Below, piece by piece: positions 1-6,789 of a stretch of DNA of 14,562 nt. The DNA is taken from NCBI GenBank assembly GCA_035479015.1, contig DATIJC010000040.1:1-14562 (forward strand). Reading direction: 5' to 3'. The stretch is from DATIJC01 sp035479015 (lineage in GTDB: Bacteria; Patescibacteriota; Microgenomatia; UBA1400; UBA12028). The position numbers were made by a program, and so were the translations under genes. Each line of letters begins with the position of its first letter. Within the stretch, counting starts at the first letter, position 1. Below the pieces are notes generated by a model. That model worked only from the letters and a program-made list of their open reading frames with translations. It did no database searches and was not told the DNA's origin.

Positions 1-1824
1 AGATGTCAAACATTGACCAGCGCTGCCAGCAGTCGTTTCTGCCAAGCTTCCTCCAGCCCCGTTGGTATAAACAACTCCGCCGTTCGTCGAGAGTGAAGAG
101 GCAGTAATATTGCCGCCATTGGCAATAGAGAAGATCTGTCCGCCTGTACCATTCACCACCAATGGTGTAGCGCCAGAGTAAGTAGCAGAGATTGTCGCAC
201 CTGGTGCGGATAAATATCCAGTTTCGGTGACATTTCCTAATGCGTCCACAATAAATTTCTCGGTCAAACTCGATCCACTCTGCAAAGAGAGCAGGTTAAA
301 ACCTGTGTTGTTATTCGCTACAGATCCCGTGATAAGGTTGCCAGTAGTCAGGTTGGCATTTGAGACATTAAAGAAATTACTCGAGGTGGTACCACCAATT
401 AGATTTACTTGGCCAGTACCATCTGGAGCGATAGTGATGTTTCCGTTTGTACTTGAGTTGGTTACGATAGAGAGAGCATTACCTTTGACCGCAAACGTGC
501 CCAGAGTAGAAATAATCGATGGGCTATTGTATCCAAGCACTATTTGCCCTGAACTATTCATGACAGGAATGGTGTTTGCAGTAGCTGGATCAGCGGGAGG
601 ATAACCCCGGAGAGTCTCTGAGTTGAGCGCGTAGGCGACTGTCGCGATCCGTTGCCGTGGAGAGAGCGTTTCTGACCCTACGGTCACTTCCAGCCAGACG
701 TCTGGATTCTCAGTGAAGACATTGGAAGTAATCTCACTGCCGCAACTGCTGCCTAGGAGTGTGGAAAAAATACCATCGTCATCAGGATCAATGCTACATG
801 TACCCGAATTCCACAGTTCTGTTCCCCCAGAGGAGCTATCGAAAAGTCTAAAACTAATATTAGTGGCAGTTGATATAGGTGCTCCCCCAGATGTGGTCAA
901 ACGCGCTTGAAAAGAAAGGACTCGATTTGGGCGAGTGAGAGTCGCGGGATAGGCGAGCGATTTACTTTGGTTAATAAAAAATTGTTGGTATGAAAAAACC
1001 GACAGGAGTGAGGCGAAAGCGACGAGGATGGCCAAGTGAACGTAGGAAGAGGCGGGGTGAGATGAGTATTTTTTATAGAGATTGGATATTCTTGGGAACT
1101 TATTTCCAAATTTGTTTGTCATCCCGGTAAAGGCAGCCCGCATGCGGGCAAGCCTTGTCCAGGATCCAGGGAGTTTCTTTATTGACTGGATTCCTGCCTT
1201 CGCAGGAATGACAGATCTCAAAATTTCAAACGGGACAGTCAATAACTTGGGAGCTTCGAGAGGGTTAGTTTCCAGGTAGCCGTTTTTGACTGCCCAGGCG
1301 GCAAATTGCTTGAGGACGCTCATTTTGCGGCCGATAGTCAAAATAGCCGAGCCTTGTGACTCAAGTAAAGCTTTGTATCCAGCTATGGTTTCCTTGGTGA
1401 AAATCTCTGATATGGTTTGGTAGGGGAAGCTGCCAAAAAAATGTTTTAAGTCACTTCGATAATTCTTGATAGTTACTTCAGACTTCTTGGACTCATGTAG
1501 GAAGGATTCAAAACGAGAGAGTAAGACTGAGGTGACTGGTGACTGGTGGCTAGTGGCTGGAACATTCAAATATGCTTGAAACGCTTCAAATGCCGCGATC
1601 AAACTTTCTGGATTTGGGCTAGAAGGTAAATCCTTTTCGACAAAGTTAGTAATATCTTCCGTTTGAATTGAGTCACTCGTATGACCACTCAAAAATCTAC
1701 CGATTTCGCTAACGTAGGCGCTCTGTGTACCAAGTGGAAGTTGAAGATCGGCAAGGTATACTCGAAATGCATCGATGAGATAACTTCTGTTTTCCTCGAG
1801 TTTTATACCGTTTTTGACTATCAC
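1..1824 (-). CDS. Surface protein with N-terminal recombinase-like core-binding domains (partial, 3' end outside window)
   Basis: The minus frame is open from a TGA at 1858-1860 to the left edge, about 608 codons from a GTG at 1822-1824. That start is uncertain: there is no clear Shine-Dalgarno site, and the first ATG is at 1321-1323, inside a domain. Residues ~12-90 look like a degenerate SAM-like domain (GTQSAYVSEIGRFL). Residues ~100-196 strongly resemble a tyrosine-recombinase core-binding domain (TIKNYRSDLKHFF, then FAAWAVKNGYLETNP). Residues ~204-235 are encoded by a palindromic repeat (VIPAKAGIQ). A membrane segment follows at ~261-279. The exported part (LSFQARLTTSGGAPI, then TVAYALNSETLRGYPP) and the Gly/Thr/Ser/Asn-rich repeats after it resemble tail-fibre/adhesin proteins common in CPR genomes. 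No catalytic R..HxxR..Y domain is present, so integrase activity is unlikely. Inference: a membrane-anchored surface protein with a cytoplasmic, possibly DNA-binding, head. Alternatively, two genes fused by the repeat, with surface-protein translation starting at ATG 1141 or 1120. Confidence 0.72.
   Translation of the reverse strand, partial: MIVKNGIKLEENRSYLIDAFRVYLADLQLPLGTQSAYVSEIGRFLSGHTSDSIQTEDITNFVEKDLPSSPNPESLIAAFEAFQAYLNVPATSHQSPVTSVLLSRFESFLHESKKSEVTIKNYRSDLKHFFGSFPYQTISEIFTKETIAGYKALLESQGSAILTIGRKMSVLKQFAAWAVKNGYLETNPLEAPKLLTVPFEILRSVIPAKAGIQSIKKLPGSWTRLARMRAAFTGMTNKFGNKFPRISNLYKKYSSHPASSYVHLAILVAFASLLSVFSYQQFFINQSKSLAYPATLTRPNRVLSFQARLTTSGGAPISTATNISFRLFDSSSGGTELWNSGTCSIDPDDDGIFSTLLGSSCGSEITSNVFTENPDVWLEVTVGSETLSPRQRIATVAYALNSETLRGYPPADPATANTIPVMNSSGQIVLGYNSPSIISTLGTFAVKGNALSIVTNSSTNGNITIAPDGTGQVNLIGGTTSSNFFNVSNANLTTGNLITGSVANNNTGFNLLSLQSGSSLTEKFIVDALGNVTETGYLSAPGATISATYSGATPLVVNGTGGQIFSIANGGNITASSLSTNGGVVYTNGAGGSLAETTAGSAGQCLTS
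1117..1213. repeat. Palindromic dispersed repeat, copy 1, inside a coding frame
   Basis: The element is bounded by TGTCATCCCGG and GCAGGAATGACA and is 97 bp long. It contains a perfect 14-bp palindrome GCCCGCATGCGGGC at 1136-1149. Its right arm (tttattgactggattcctgcc then cgcaggaatgac, 1178-1214) is nearly identical to the copy at 3348-3384. The style matches the widespread GTCATTCCTGCGAAGGCAGG intergenic repeats that give VIPAKAGIQ-type translations. It lies in frame, with no stop, inside the large minus-strand ORF. Confidence 0.85.
1531..1560. repeat. Heptamer tandem repeat (GGTGACT type)
   Basis: Four consecutive 7-mers are visible: GGTGACT, GGTGACT, GGTGGCT and AGTGGCT, followed by GG. 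On the minus strand they are read as the linker PATSHQSPVTSV between the two core-binding-like domains. Confidence 0.8.
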
Positions 1825-1879
1825 GAGTATAAGTCTGACTCGGGAGGCACTCTCAAGTCAACCCCGAGTACGAAACCCA

Positions 1880-2097
1880 CTTTCCACAGACTAATCCACA
1901 GGGTATACCAGCCTTTCACGAGAACGAACACATATTTTCATCAGGCTCGCTCAGTGTTTTTCTGTATCAAATCACATCATTTCTGTGGAGTTTTCCCAAC
2001 GTTTCCCACAGCAGTATTTTGCCTGTGGATAGTTGTGTTTTACTGTCCATCATGTTACAAATAATCAACACCATAAAATAGTTGAGGGAAATCCACA
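1880..2097. other. Cluster of DnaA-box-like sites (possible origin or DnaA-titration region)
   Basis: The gene-free stretch 1861-2207 lies between divergent genes. It holds several sites with the TCCACA/CCCACA core of the TTATCCACA box: CTTTCCACA 1880-1888, TAATCCACA 1892-1900 (one mismatch), TTTCCCACA 2002-2010, CTATCCACA on the minus strand at 2024-2032 (one mismatch), AAATCCACA 2089-2097, and a weaker TGTGGAGTT at 1984-1992. AT-rich DNA (ataatcaacaccataaaat) separates the last two sites. No dnaA or dnaN gene is in the window, so an oriC call is only a possibility. Confidence 0.4.
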
Positions 2098-2164
2098 TTT
2101 TGATACGTGGTTGGGAAAAGGGAAGAAGCTTGGATTTTGTTTTCACGGTTGAGCTAAATAATTC

Positions 2165-2192
2165 TTGCGATGATTACAGAACGGAATATAGA
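2165..2192 (+). promoter_or_regulatory. Candidate promoter of the PaaX-like gene
   Basis: TTGCGA (2165-2170) and TATAGA (2187-2192) are separated by 16 bp. The ATG lies 15 nt downstream, with a weak Shine-Dalgarno AAAAGG at 2195-2200. Confidence 0.4.
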
Positions 2193-2207
2193 TAAAAAGG
2201 CAAATTC

Positions 2208-2960
2208 ATGAAAACTTTAAAGAAGAAGATACTTCTGCATAGTTACCTCTGGCAAACAGGTGGAAATGAACGGGGTCTCTCTTTTAAAGATCTCTATACG
2301 TTACTTCCTGACTTTCAACCTAGTTCTATCCGTGGGGAAACCGGGTCCTTGCGGGACCAAAAAGCAGTGGGAAGTTTTATAAAGAATGGCGAACTCTACT
2401 TCCGTCTGACATCGTTTGGCAGAGACACTGTGGTATCGCTTTTTCCCATTTTGTTCCCCCACAAGCTCTCATTTGACGGCACGTGGACTGTTTGCGCGTT
2501 TGTCGGTCAGGAAAACGTAGATCAGTTTTTCCGGGTTACCCGCGACGTGCTCCACAGCTTAGGATTTGTGTACATTCGCAAAGGTTTGTATATGGGCGCT
2601 GGGAAACTGATGAAAGTTACGAAACAACGTTTGAGCGAGACGCAAACGCTGAATGCAGTTTTTGTATGTGAGACAAAAAAAATGATGATAGCCGATGAAC
2701 ACAGCGTTGGAAGCGCAGACCACCACTTAAAAGAGTTATCTCTATTGGTAGATAAAAGTGAAAGCAAATTAGCGCAGGTAGTAGAGACCACTAAACTTAT
2801 GCATTATTTGTCGCTTGTGGATCTCCTCATCCAATTTCCGCAAGTGATCCCACTCCTTCCAGAGAAGTATTTACCGCATAATATTCGTACAACTTTACCT
2901 ATTGATCAAGTTCTTCACGGATGTGGTGAAGTATTAGCGCATGTATTATCGCACAACTAA
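2208..2960 (+). CDS. PaaX-like transcriptional regulator
   Basis: The 250-aa protein has the layout of the PaaX family. Residues ~1-80 are a winged-helix region (SSIRGETGSLRDQKAVGSF, then GELYFRLTSFGRD), which would bind DNA. A middle segment beginning SFDGTWTVCAF (88-98) and running through R112 to LGFVYIRKGLYMG (118-130) matches the Cas2-like fold of PaaX proteins. The C-terminal region contains LLPEKYLP (216-223), similar to a motif near the end of PaaX proteins. In Proteobacteria PaaX represses phenylacetate catabolism through phenylacetyl-CoA. No such pathway is visible here and the ligand is unknown, so the call is family-level. The gene stands alone, divergent from the surface-protein gene across the DnaA-box-like region, and is followed by 436 bp without a gene. 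Length is near or slightly below that of classical PaaX. Confidence 0.72.
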   Translation: MKTLKKKILLHSYLWQTGGNERGLSFKDLYTLLPDFQPSSIRGETGSLRDQKAVGSFIKNGELYFRLTSFGRDTVVSLFPILFPHKLSFDGTWTVCAFVGQENVDQFFRVTRDVLHSLGFVYIRKGLYMGAGKLMKVTKQRLSETQTLNAVFVCETKKMMIADEHSVGSADHHLKELSLLVDKSESKLAQVVETTKLMHYLSLVDLLIQFPQVIPLLPEKYLPHNIRTTLPIDQVLHGCGEVLAHVLSHN

Positions 2961-3126
2961 CGTAGGCCGATAGTATTTTCTGAGATTAATTGCTCGTGAA
3001 AAATGAGGGAATTATCCCATTAATTACTGCAAGAATGACGTGCGGAGATATAATTCGCATACTTATTCTAGGACATATTGTCGCGAAATGCGCAAAATTA
3101 TCGAGTGGAGACGTGTTTTTGCTTCA

Positions 3127-3161
3127 ACTGCGCACTGTAACCTGTGTACTGCGTACTGGTT
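3127..3161. repeat. Heptamer tandem repeat (ACTGCGT type)
   Basis: Five 7-bp units in register: ACTGCGC, ACTGTAA, CCTGTGT, ACTGCGT, ACTGGTT. Intergenic. Confidence 0.75.
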
Positions 3162-3291
3162 TACATATCCGAAGAAAATAAAAATTTATCAGGTATCATA
3201 TTTCTAATTCCATCCATCTACCAAGATATTTTGGCGTTTCAATCTTTTAGCAGCTGGACAACTCAGAGGGGAAATTTTGGGAAATTGACGT

Positions 3292-3383
3292 TGTCACCCC
3301 TGCGAAGGCAGGGGTCCATGCAACAAAGAAAATACATTATTGAATTATTTATTGACTGGATTCCTGCCTACGCAGGAATGACA
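3292..3383. repeat. Palindromic dispersed repeat, copy 2, intergenic
   Basis: The element runs from TGTCACCCCTGCGAAGGCAG to GCCTACGCAGGAATGACA. The arms 3292-3318 and 3357-3383 pair with G-T and a few mismatches around a ~40-nt AT-rich centre. It lies between the 3' ends of the PaaX-like gene and the envelope operon, so it could act as a bidirectional terminator or mRNA-end hairpin. It is flanked by a 12-bp inverted repeat (TTGGGAAATTGA at 3277-3288, its complement at 3397-3408) that overlaps the stop codon of the last operon gene. Confidence 0.85.
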
Positions 3384-3396
3384 GAAAAAAGACGCT

Positions 3397-4830
3397 TCAA
3401 TTTCCCAAGAACTCTTGGGTGCTGACCATGGTGATCATCAGCTCGTCTTTGCGGGTACGGTGAGCGTAGTAGACAATATCAGTCGTTTGATCCGGGTTGA
3501 CGGCGATAAATCCTTCCTTATTTACAGTAAGTGAGTAGTCGCCAAAGGAGATATTTAAGGTGGCTGTGCCTGTCGGTCCGGTGATGACGATCGCCCGCAG
3601 CGAATTATCTTTGGTTTGGGCGACCCGCATAATGACATTGGGCATTGGGTTACCCTGTCTGTCTTTCGCAATCATCGTTAGCACGGGTCGTGTACGGGCT
3701 AAAACAGCCCTCAAAATGATTTGAGATACATAGAGTAGAGAAATAATGGCATTTAGTATGGTAGGAAACAGAAACGTCACGACCAAAGAGAGAATGGCCA
3801 TAGGTATAAAGAGGGCATTCGTAGCCCGGTTTATCCTGCGCAAGAGTCTGGTGAATATGATTGATCTGCTTCCCTTTTGTTTTTCTTCTACTTTTTTGGG
3901 ATCAAGAGGGATGATAAAGAAGACCTCACGGTTACTCTCTGTAACTTCAAACGTTTCACCTTTGTAAAAATCCTCGATTGCAGAAAGTCTTGGACGGGGA
4001 AGCTTCGTGGGGAATATGTACTCGCTGTGAGCGACGTCGATGCGATACTGTCCATCGGGTAAACGCACGCTGTAGTACACACCGCGCTGATCACTAACCA
4101 CGACCTCTGTGACATTTGTTTTTAGGTTAATAATGTTGACGGTGGCAAAGGCTACGGGATTACCAGTTTTCGTGTCGTAGACGATCCCTCTGGCTTTTCT
4201 TTTGGGTATGAGTCCTAATGTCTGCAGTAGGCGCCCAATGATTTCTAGTAGCCAAGAAAGCAATGGTGCAGATGAAGTGAGAGCAGCGATTGTGGTAACG
4301 ATTGCAGGAGTAATGAGTGCGATGAGTGGCAAGAACTGCAAAAAGGTCTTGAGTATTGGTGCTTGCGCAAATGTCTGTGCAATTGTCTCTTGAATTTGTG
4401 TAATTGTTTCCGTCACTAGAGCTACACCTGCCACTTCGATGGTAAAGACCCAAGTTTCTGACTCTGATTGATTCCCGCTCGTATCAAAAGCAACAATTTT
4501 CCAGGTATGAGTACCAGGTGACAGATCTGCAGGGGGAGTGAATGTAGTGACCTGAAGGTTGTCTTGGTACAAAAACCCGTCGATATAGAGCTGATACTTG
4601 GCTATACCTTGTGCGTCAGTACTCTCTTGCCAAACAAATGTGGGTCGAAAAGTCGAGACAGTAGAGCCATTGGGTGGGGAGATGAGGACCGGTACACTTG
4701 GAGGAATAGTATCCACTACTGTGGCCGTAACGTTAACATTACGTACCTCTTGTGCACGTATCCTCACGTTTACTCCTGCAAACAGTAGACCGATGAGAAT
4801 GACCGCGAGGATGAATTTTCGAGTGATCAC
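3397..4830 (-). CDS. Multi-pass envelope protein with Ig-like and carboxypeptidase-regulatory-like domains
   Basis: This is the last gene of the minus-strand operon, 477 aa. It starts with GTG (4828-4830), overlapping the upstream TGA by two bases (GTGA), with Shine-Dalgarno-like GAAGGA about 5 nt upstream. Residues ~5-26 are a signal/anchor segment. Residues ~40-133 form an Ig/FN3-like domain (PPSVPVLISPPNGSTV, then GTHTWKIVAFDTSGNQSES). Hydrophobic stretches at ~157-207 and ~335-375 are membrane segments. Two beta-sandwich domains of carboxypeptidase-regulatory type follow: ~213-310 (GIVYDTKTGNPVAFATVNI, then LPDGQYRIDV) and ~383-450 (AKDRQGNPMPNVIMRVAQ, then FGDYSLTVNKEGF). There is no catalytic motif. 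It probably displays or anchors surface proteins with its operon partners. Exact topology and function are unknown. Confidence 0.8.
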   Translation of the reverse strand: MITRKFILAVILIGLLFAGVNVRIRAQEVRNVNVTATVVDTIPPSVPVLISPPNGSTVSTFRPTFVWQESTDAQGIAKYQLYIDGFLYQDNLQVTTFTPPADLSPGTHTWKIVAFDTSGNQSESETWVFTIEVAGVALVTETITQIQETIAQTFAQAPILKTFLQFLPLIALITPAIVTTIAALTSSAPLLSWLLEIIGRLLQTLGLIPKRKARGIVYDTKTGNPVAFATVNIINLKTNVTEVVVSDQRGVYYSVRLPDGQYRIDVAHSEYIFPTKLPRPRLSAIEDFYKGETFEVTESNREVFFIIPLDPKKVEEKQKGSRSIIFTRLLRRINRATNALFIPMAILSLVVTFLFPTILNAIISLLYVSQIILRAVLARTRPVLTMIAKDRQGNPMPNVIMRVAQTKDNSLRAIVITGPTGTATLNISFGDYSLTVNKEGFIAVNPDQTTDIVYYAHRTRKDELMITMVSTQEFLGN

Positions 4831-5711
4831 TTTTTCCTTCGCAATTTTTGTGCTAGTACTAGGATTAATAATAGGGCAAGAACGAGCCCGACGATACGTA
4901 GTGGCAGGACGTAGAGCGTTTCTGTGACTTTATCTGTGTTAGTTGGTCCTACGACCATGCTCTCGATTGAATAAACTCCTGGAAATAGCGGGCCAACTGC
5001 AAATTCTTTGGTACCTCGCAAATTCCTAGAGCTCTGTGCTAGAACCACATCTGGAAAGATAGCAAAAGTTTCAAGTGGATTTCCCCCTCTGTCTTTTAGC
5101 GTAACTACTCCTCGCACCTGGAGGAGCGTATTCATGTCATTTTGCAGTGCCAAGTTAATTGGTGCGGTGTCAAACATATCAATAATTTTGGGTAAAGAGA
5201 GGGTGGTATGAATATTGCCTTTTTGGACCAGGGAATTGTTGGCCCGGACTAAAATTGTGCTGCCTATCCTCGATTGTATTTGTGCACCACTACCAGTTGT
5301 GGAGCTATCTTGGTCCGCAGTCTCAAAGAGCACGACAGCATAGAAGTCCTTATCTGCCCGGGTAGGAGTGGCGGTAAAGAAAAACTGCTGTTTAGCTCCT
5401 GCAGGAAACGGAAAGGCTTTGCCCATAACTAGGGTATCGGAGTTGAGGTGGACGAGGGGAGTAGTCCTCTTCCAATCCACTTTGGGTATTCCTGACTGAT
5501 TATCACTGACAAATTGGTTGGCTGTGATGCGTACAGTTATCGGCAGCGATGAATTGTTTTTAAAGGATACCGAGAAATTTGCCTGCTGCGATTGATCCAT
5601 CTCCAGTGTCTGTATCGGTGGAGAGACGATAAGCTCGACTGCAGTTTGTGCCCGGGCCGTGACGGGGAAGTAGAGGGCGAGTAGTGATAAGAGAAAAAAT
5701 ATTTTGCGCAT
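4827..5711 (-). CDS. WxL-interacting-like (DUF916-type) membrane-anchored surface protein
   Basis: 294 aa with a signal peptide (~1-21, ending TARAQ), extracellular beta-sandwich regions and a C-terminal membrane helix (~270-288, VGLVLALLLILVLA) followed by KLRRKK. The mature start VELIVSPPIQTLEMDQSQQ with NFSVSFKNNSSLPITVRI resembles the peptidoglycan-binding domain of WxL-interacting proteins. The second half, with PINLALQNDMNTLLQVRGVV and VGPLFPGVYSIES, resembles their second host/partner-binding domain. It begins 22 bp after the WxL-like gene, with GAGGT about 5 nt before its ATG, and overlaps the next gene. The family normally attaches WxL proteins to the cell wall. The pairing with a secreted beta-sandwich gene fits that role, though assignment is by pattern, not by search. 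Confidence 0.72.
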   Translation of the reverse strand: MRKIFFLLSLLALYFPVTARAQTAVELIVSPPIQTLEMDQSQQANFSVSFKNNSSLPITVRITANQFVSDNQSGIPKVDWKRTTPLVHLNSDTLVMGKAFPFPAGAKQQFFFTATPTRADKDFYAVVLFETADQDSSTTGSGAQIQSRIGSTILVRANNSLVQKGNIHTTLSLPKIIDMFDTAPINLALQNDMNTLLQVRGVVTLKDRGGNPLETFAIFPDVVLAQSSRNLRGTKEFAVGPLFPGVYSIESMVVGPTNTDKVTETLYVLPLRIVGLVLALLLILVLAQKLRRKK

Positions 5712-5733
5712 ATTTACCTCGCCAGCGGCGGGT

Positions 5734-6447
5734 TTAGAATCCGGGTATGGCTGTATATGTGACTACCGTCTGGTACGTGCCGATGGGTTGAGTGGACGAA
5801 ACATTAGCTTTGTATGTGACTACTCCAGTAGCATTCGTATCTAGAGTAGAACTCATAACCACTTGCGGAGTTTCACTTGCGCTTTGGTCAGCAAACTGGC
5901 GAAAGTATGATGCGTTTACAAAATCAGCAGGTACATCAGCGCCACTAATGTTAAAGCCAAATCCAAATCGGCTCGTAGCATTCCATGATCCTGCGAGAGT
6001 TTCTGAACAAATCACGTCGCAGAGTGTATCAGCAATATTTGTAGCGGTGGTCACTGTGTGTTGGAGCGGGTGCTCTTCAAATGCGCTCACCGAGTAACCA
6101 CCAAGACCCTTACTTGTTACCTCAAGAGTCTGAGTGGCGGTAGCAAAGATATTTGGGGTGAGTTGTCCTAGATTTACATCTAGGGTATCCACTCGAAAAC
6201 TAAATTCTTCGAATGGGTAGAGATACTGGAATCCTGACTTGACAATGCTGCCCGTGGACCCAAATTGTCCTGGAGCTGTCTGTCCCACTGTATCAGTCAA
6301 ACTAAAGGTAGCTCCGGACTTTCTGCCGCTCGTCATATTAAAGTTGCCAAAGATCAGTCGGTACGCAGGAGAAGTCATGGTGTCTGCCTTGGCTATTGGT
6401 ACGCAAGATAAAAAGACTACTAGTACTACCAGGCTAATCCTCTTCAT
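5734..6447 (-). CDS. Secreted WxL-like surface protein
   Basis: 237 aa. Residues 1-21 form a signal peptide (SLVVLVVFLSCVPIAKA). The mature part begins with a conserved-looking segment (SPAYRLIFGNFNMTSGRKSG, then FSLTDTVGQTAPGQF, KSGFQYLYPFEEFSF). The C-terminal half (~80-237) is a beta-rich WxL-like domain: VDTLDVNLGQLTP, GLGGYSVSAFEEHPL, LAGSWNATSRFGFGFNI, and the ending YKANVSSTQPIGTYQTVVTY. The only two cysteines after the signal peptide (DTLCDVICSE) could form a disulfide. There is no C-terminal anchor, so retention probably depends on partners. The gene overlaps the upstream membrane-protein gene by 14 bp. Strict WxL signatures are not clear. Confidence 0.75.
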   Translation of the reverse strand: MKRISLVVLVVFLSCVPIAKADTMTSPAYRLIFGNFNMTSGRKSGATFSLTDTVGQTAPGQFGSTGSIVKSGFQYLYPFEEFSFRVDTLDVNLGQLTPNIFATATQTLEVTSKGLGGYSVSAFEEHPLQHTVTTATNIADTLCDVICSETLAGSWNATSRFGFGFNISGADVPADFVNASYFRQFADQSASETPQVVMSSTLDTNATGVVTYKANVSSTQPIGTYQTVVTYTAIPGF

Positions 6448-6751
6448 GTGTATGAATGAAGCTATTAATCTCTTGTACAGTCAACTTGAGAGTCGATACT
6501 TCTTTTTTTTCTATCGCTTCCTCTAGCATCGGTTTGACTTTGGTCGTGAGAAATAAGAGAGACTGTTCTTCTTTTTTCGCTTGCAGTCCTTCATGTTTTT
6601 TTTCTTCTAGGCCTATGTGGCGAAGCAAGATGGTAAAAATAGCAATCAACGCAATAATTTGCAGCGCATAGGACTGAAGTTGTGGGAAAATCAGTGCACC
6701 CAATGCAATAACTACAGTAAGAATTGTCAGCAGCAGTGTGGCAGCTTTCAT
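6434..6751 (-). CDS. Small two-helix membrane protein with coiled-coil tail
   Basis: 105 aa from the ATG at 6749-6751, chosen because the protein then begins MKAATLLLTILTV. A longer frame from 6787 adds 12 unremarkable residues and would overlap the leuS promoter. Two membrane helices (~4-22, ~27-43) are followed by a charged, helical tail (LEEKKHEGLQAKKEEQS, then MLEEAIEKKEVSTLKL). It is the first gene of the envelope operon and overlaps the next by 14 bp, suggesting translational coupling. I do not recognise the family. A scaffold or phage-shock-like small protein is possible but unsupported. Confidence 0.65.
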   Translation of the reverse strand: MKAATLLLTILTVVIALGALIFPQLQSYALQIIALIAIFTILLRHIGLEEKKHEGLQAKKEEQSLLFLTTKVKPMLEEAIEKKEVSTLKLTVQEINSFIHTHEED

Positions 6752-6770
6752 ATCTACTAGAGTAACAGAA

Positions 6771-6782
6771 AGGAGGTACAAT
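6771..6782 (+). promoter_or_regulatory. leuS start region: Shine-Dalgarno-like AGGAGG overlapping a TACAAT -10
   Basis: AGGAGGT (6771-6777) runs into TACAAT (6777-6782), seven bases before the leuS ATG at 6790. Read as a -10, transcription would begin at or next to the ATG (leaderless). Read as a ribosome site, its best-spaced ATG is 6786-6788, which opens a 7-codon frame ending at 6809. No good -35 is visible. Only 38 bp separate leuS from the divergent operon start. Confidence 0.45.
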
Positions 6783-6789
6783 ATCATGT

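Larger units (their letters stand above)
2961..3396. other. Gene-free interval with repeats
   Basis: This 436-bp stretch lies between convergent genes. Apart from the heptamer repeat at 3127-3161 and the palindromic element at 3292-3383, I see no RNA gene or credible ORF. The short frames at 2990-3181 and 3144-3425 have no recognisable protein character and the second runs through the repeat. Confidence 0.6.

Noticed and set aside
227..604. Plus-strand 125-codon open frame
   Set aside because: It is antisense to the clearly protein-like minus-strand surface gene; its translation has no recognisable character.
897..1109. Minus-strand 70-codon frame as a separate small gene
   Set aside because: It is a shadow in another frame of the membrane-anchor region of the large minus-strand ORF.
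1..1824. Active tyrosine integrase
   Set aside because: Only core-binding-like domains are present; the catalytic domain is replaced by a membrane and surface region.
1681..2064. Plus-strand 127-codon open frame
   Set aside because: It overlaps, on the opposite strand, the recombinase-like domain and runs through the DnaA-box-like cluster; low-quality composition.
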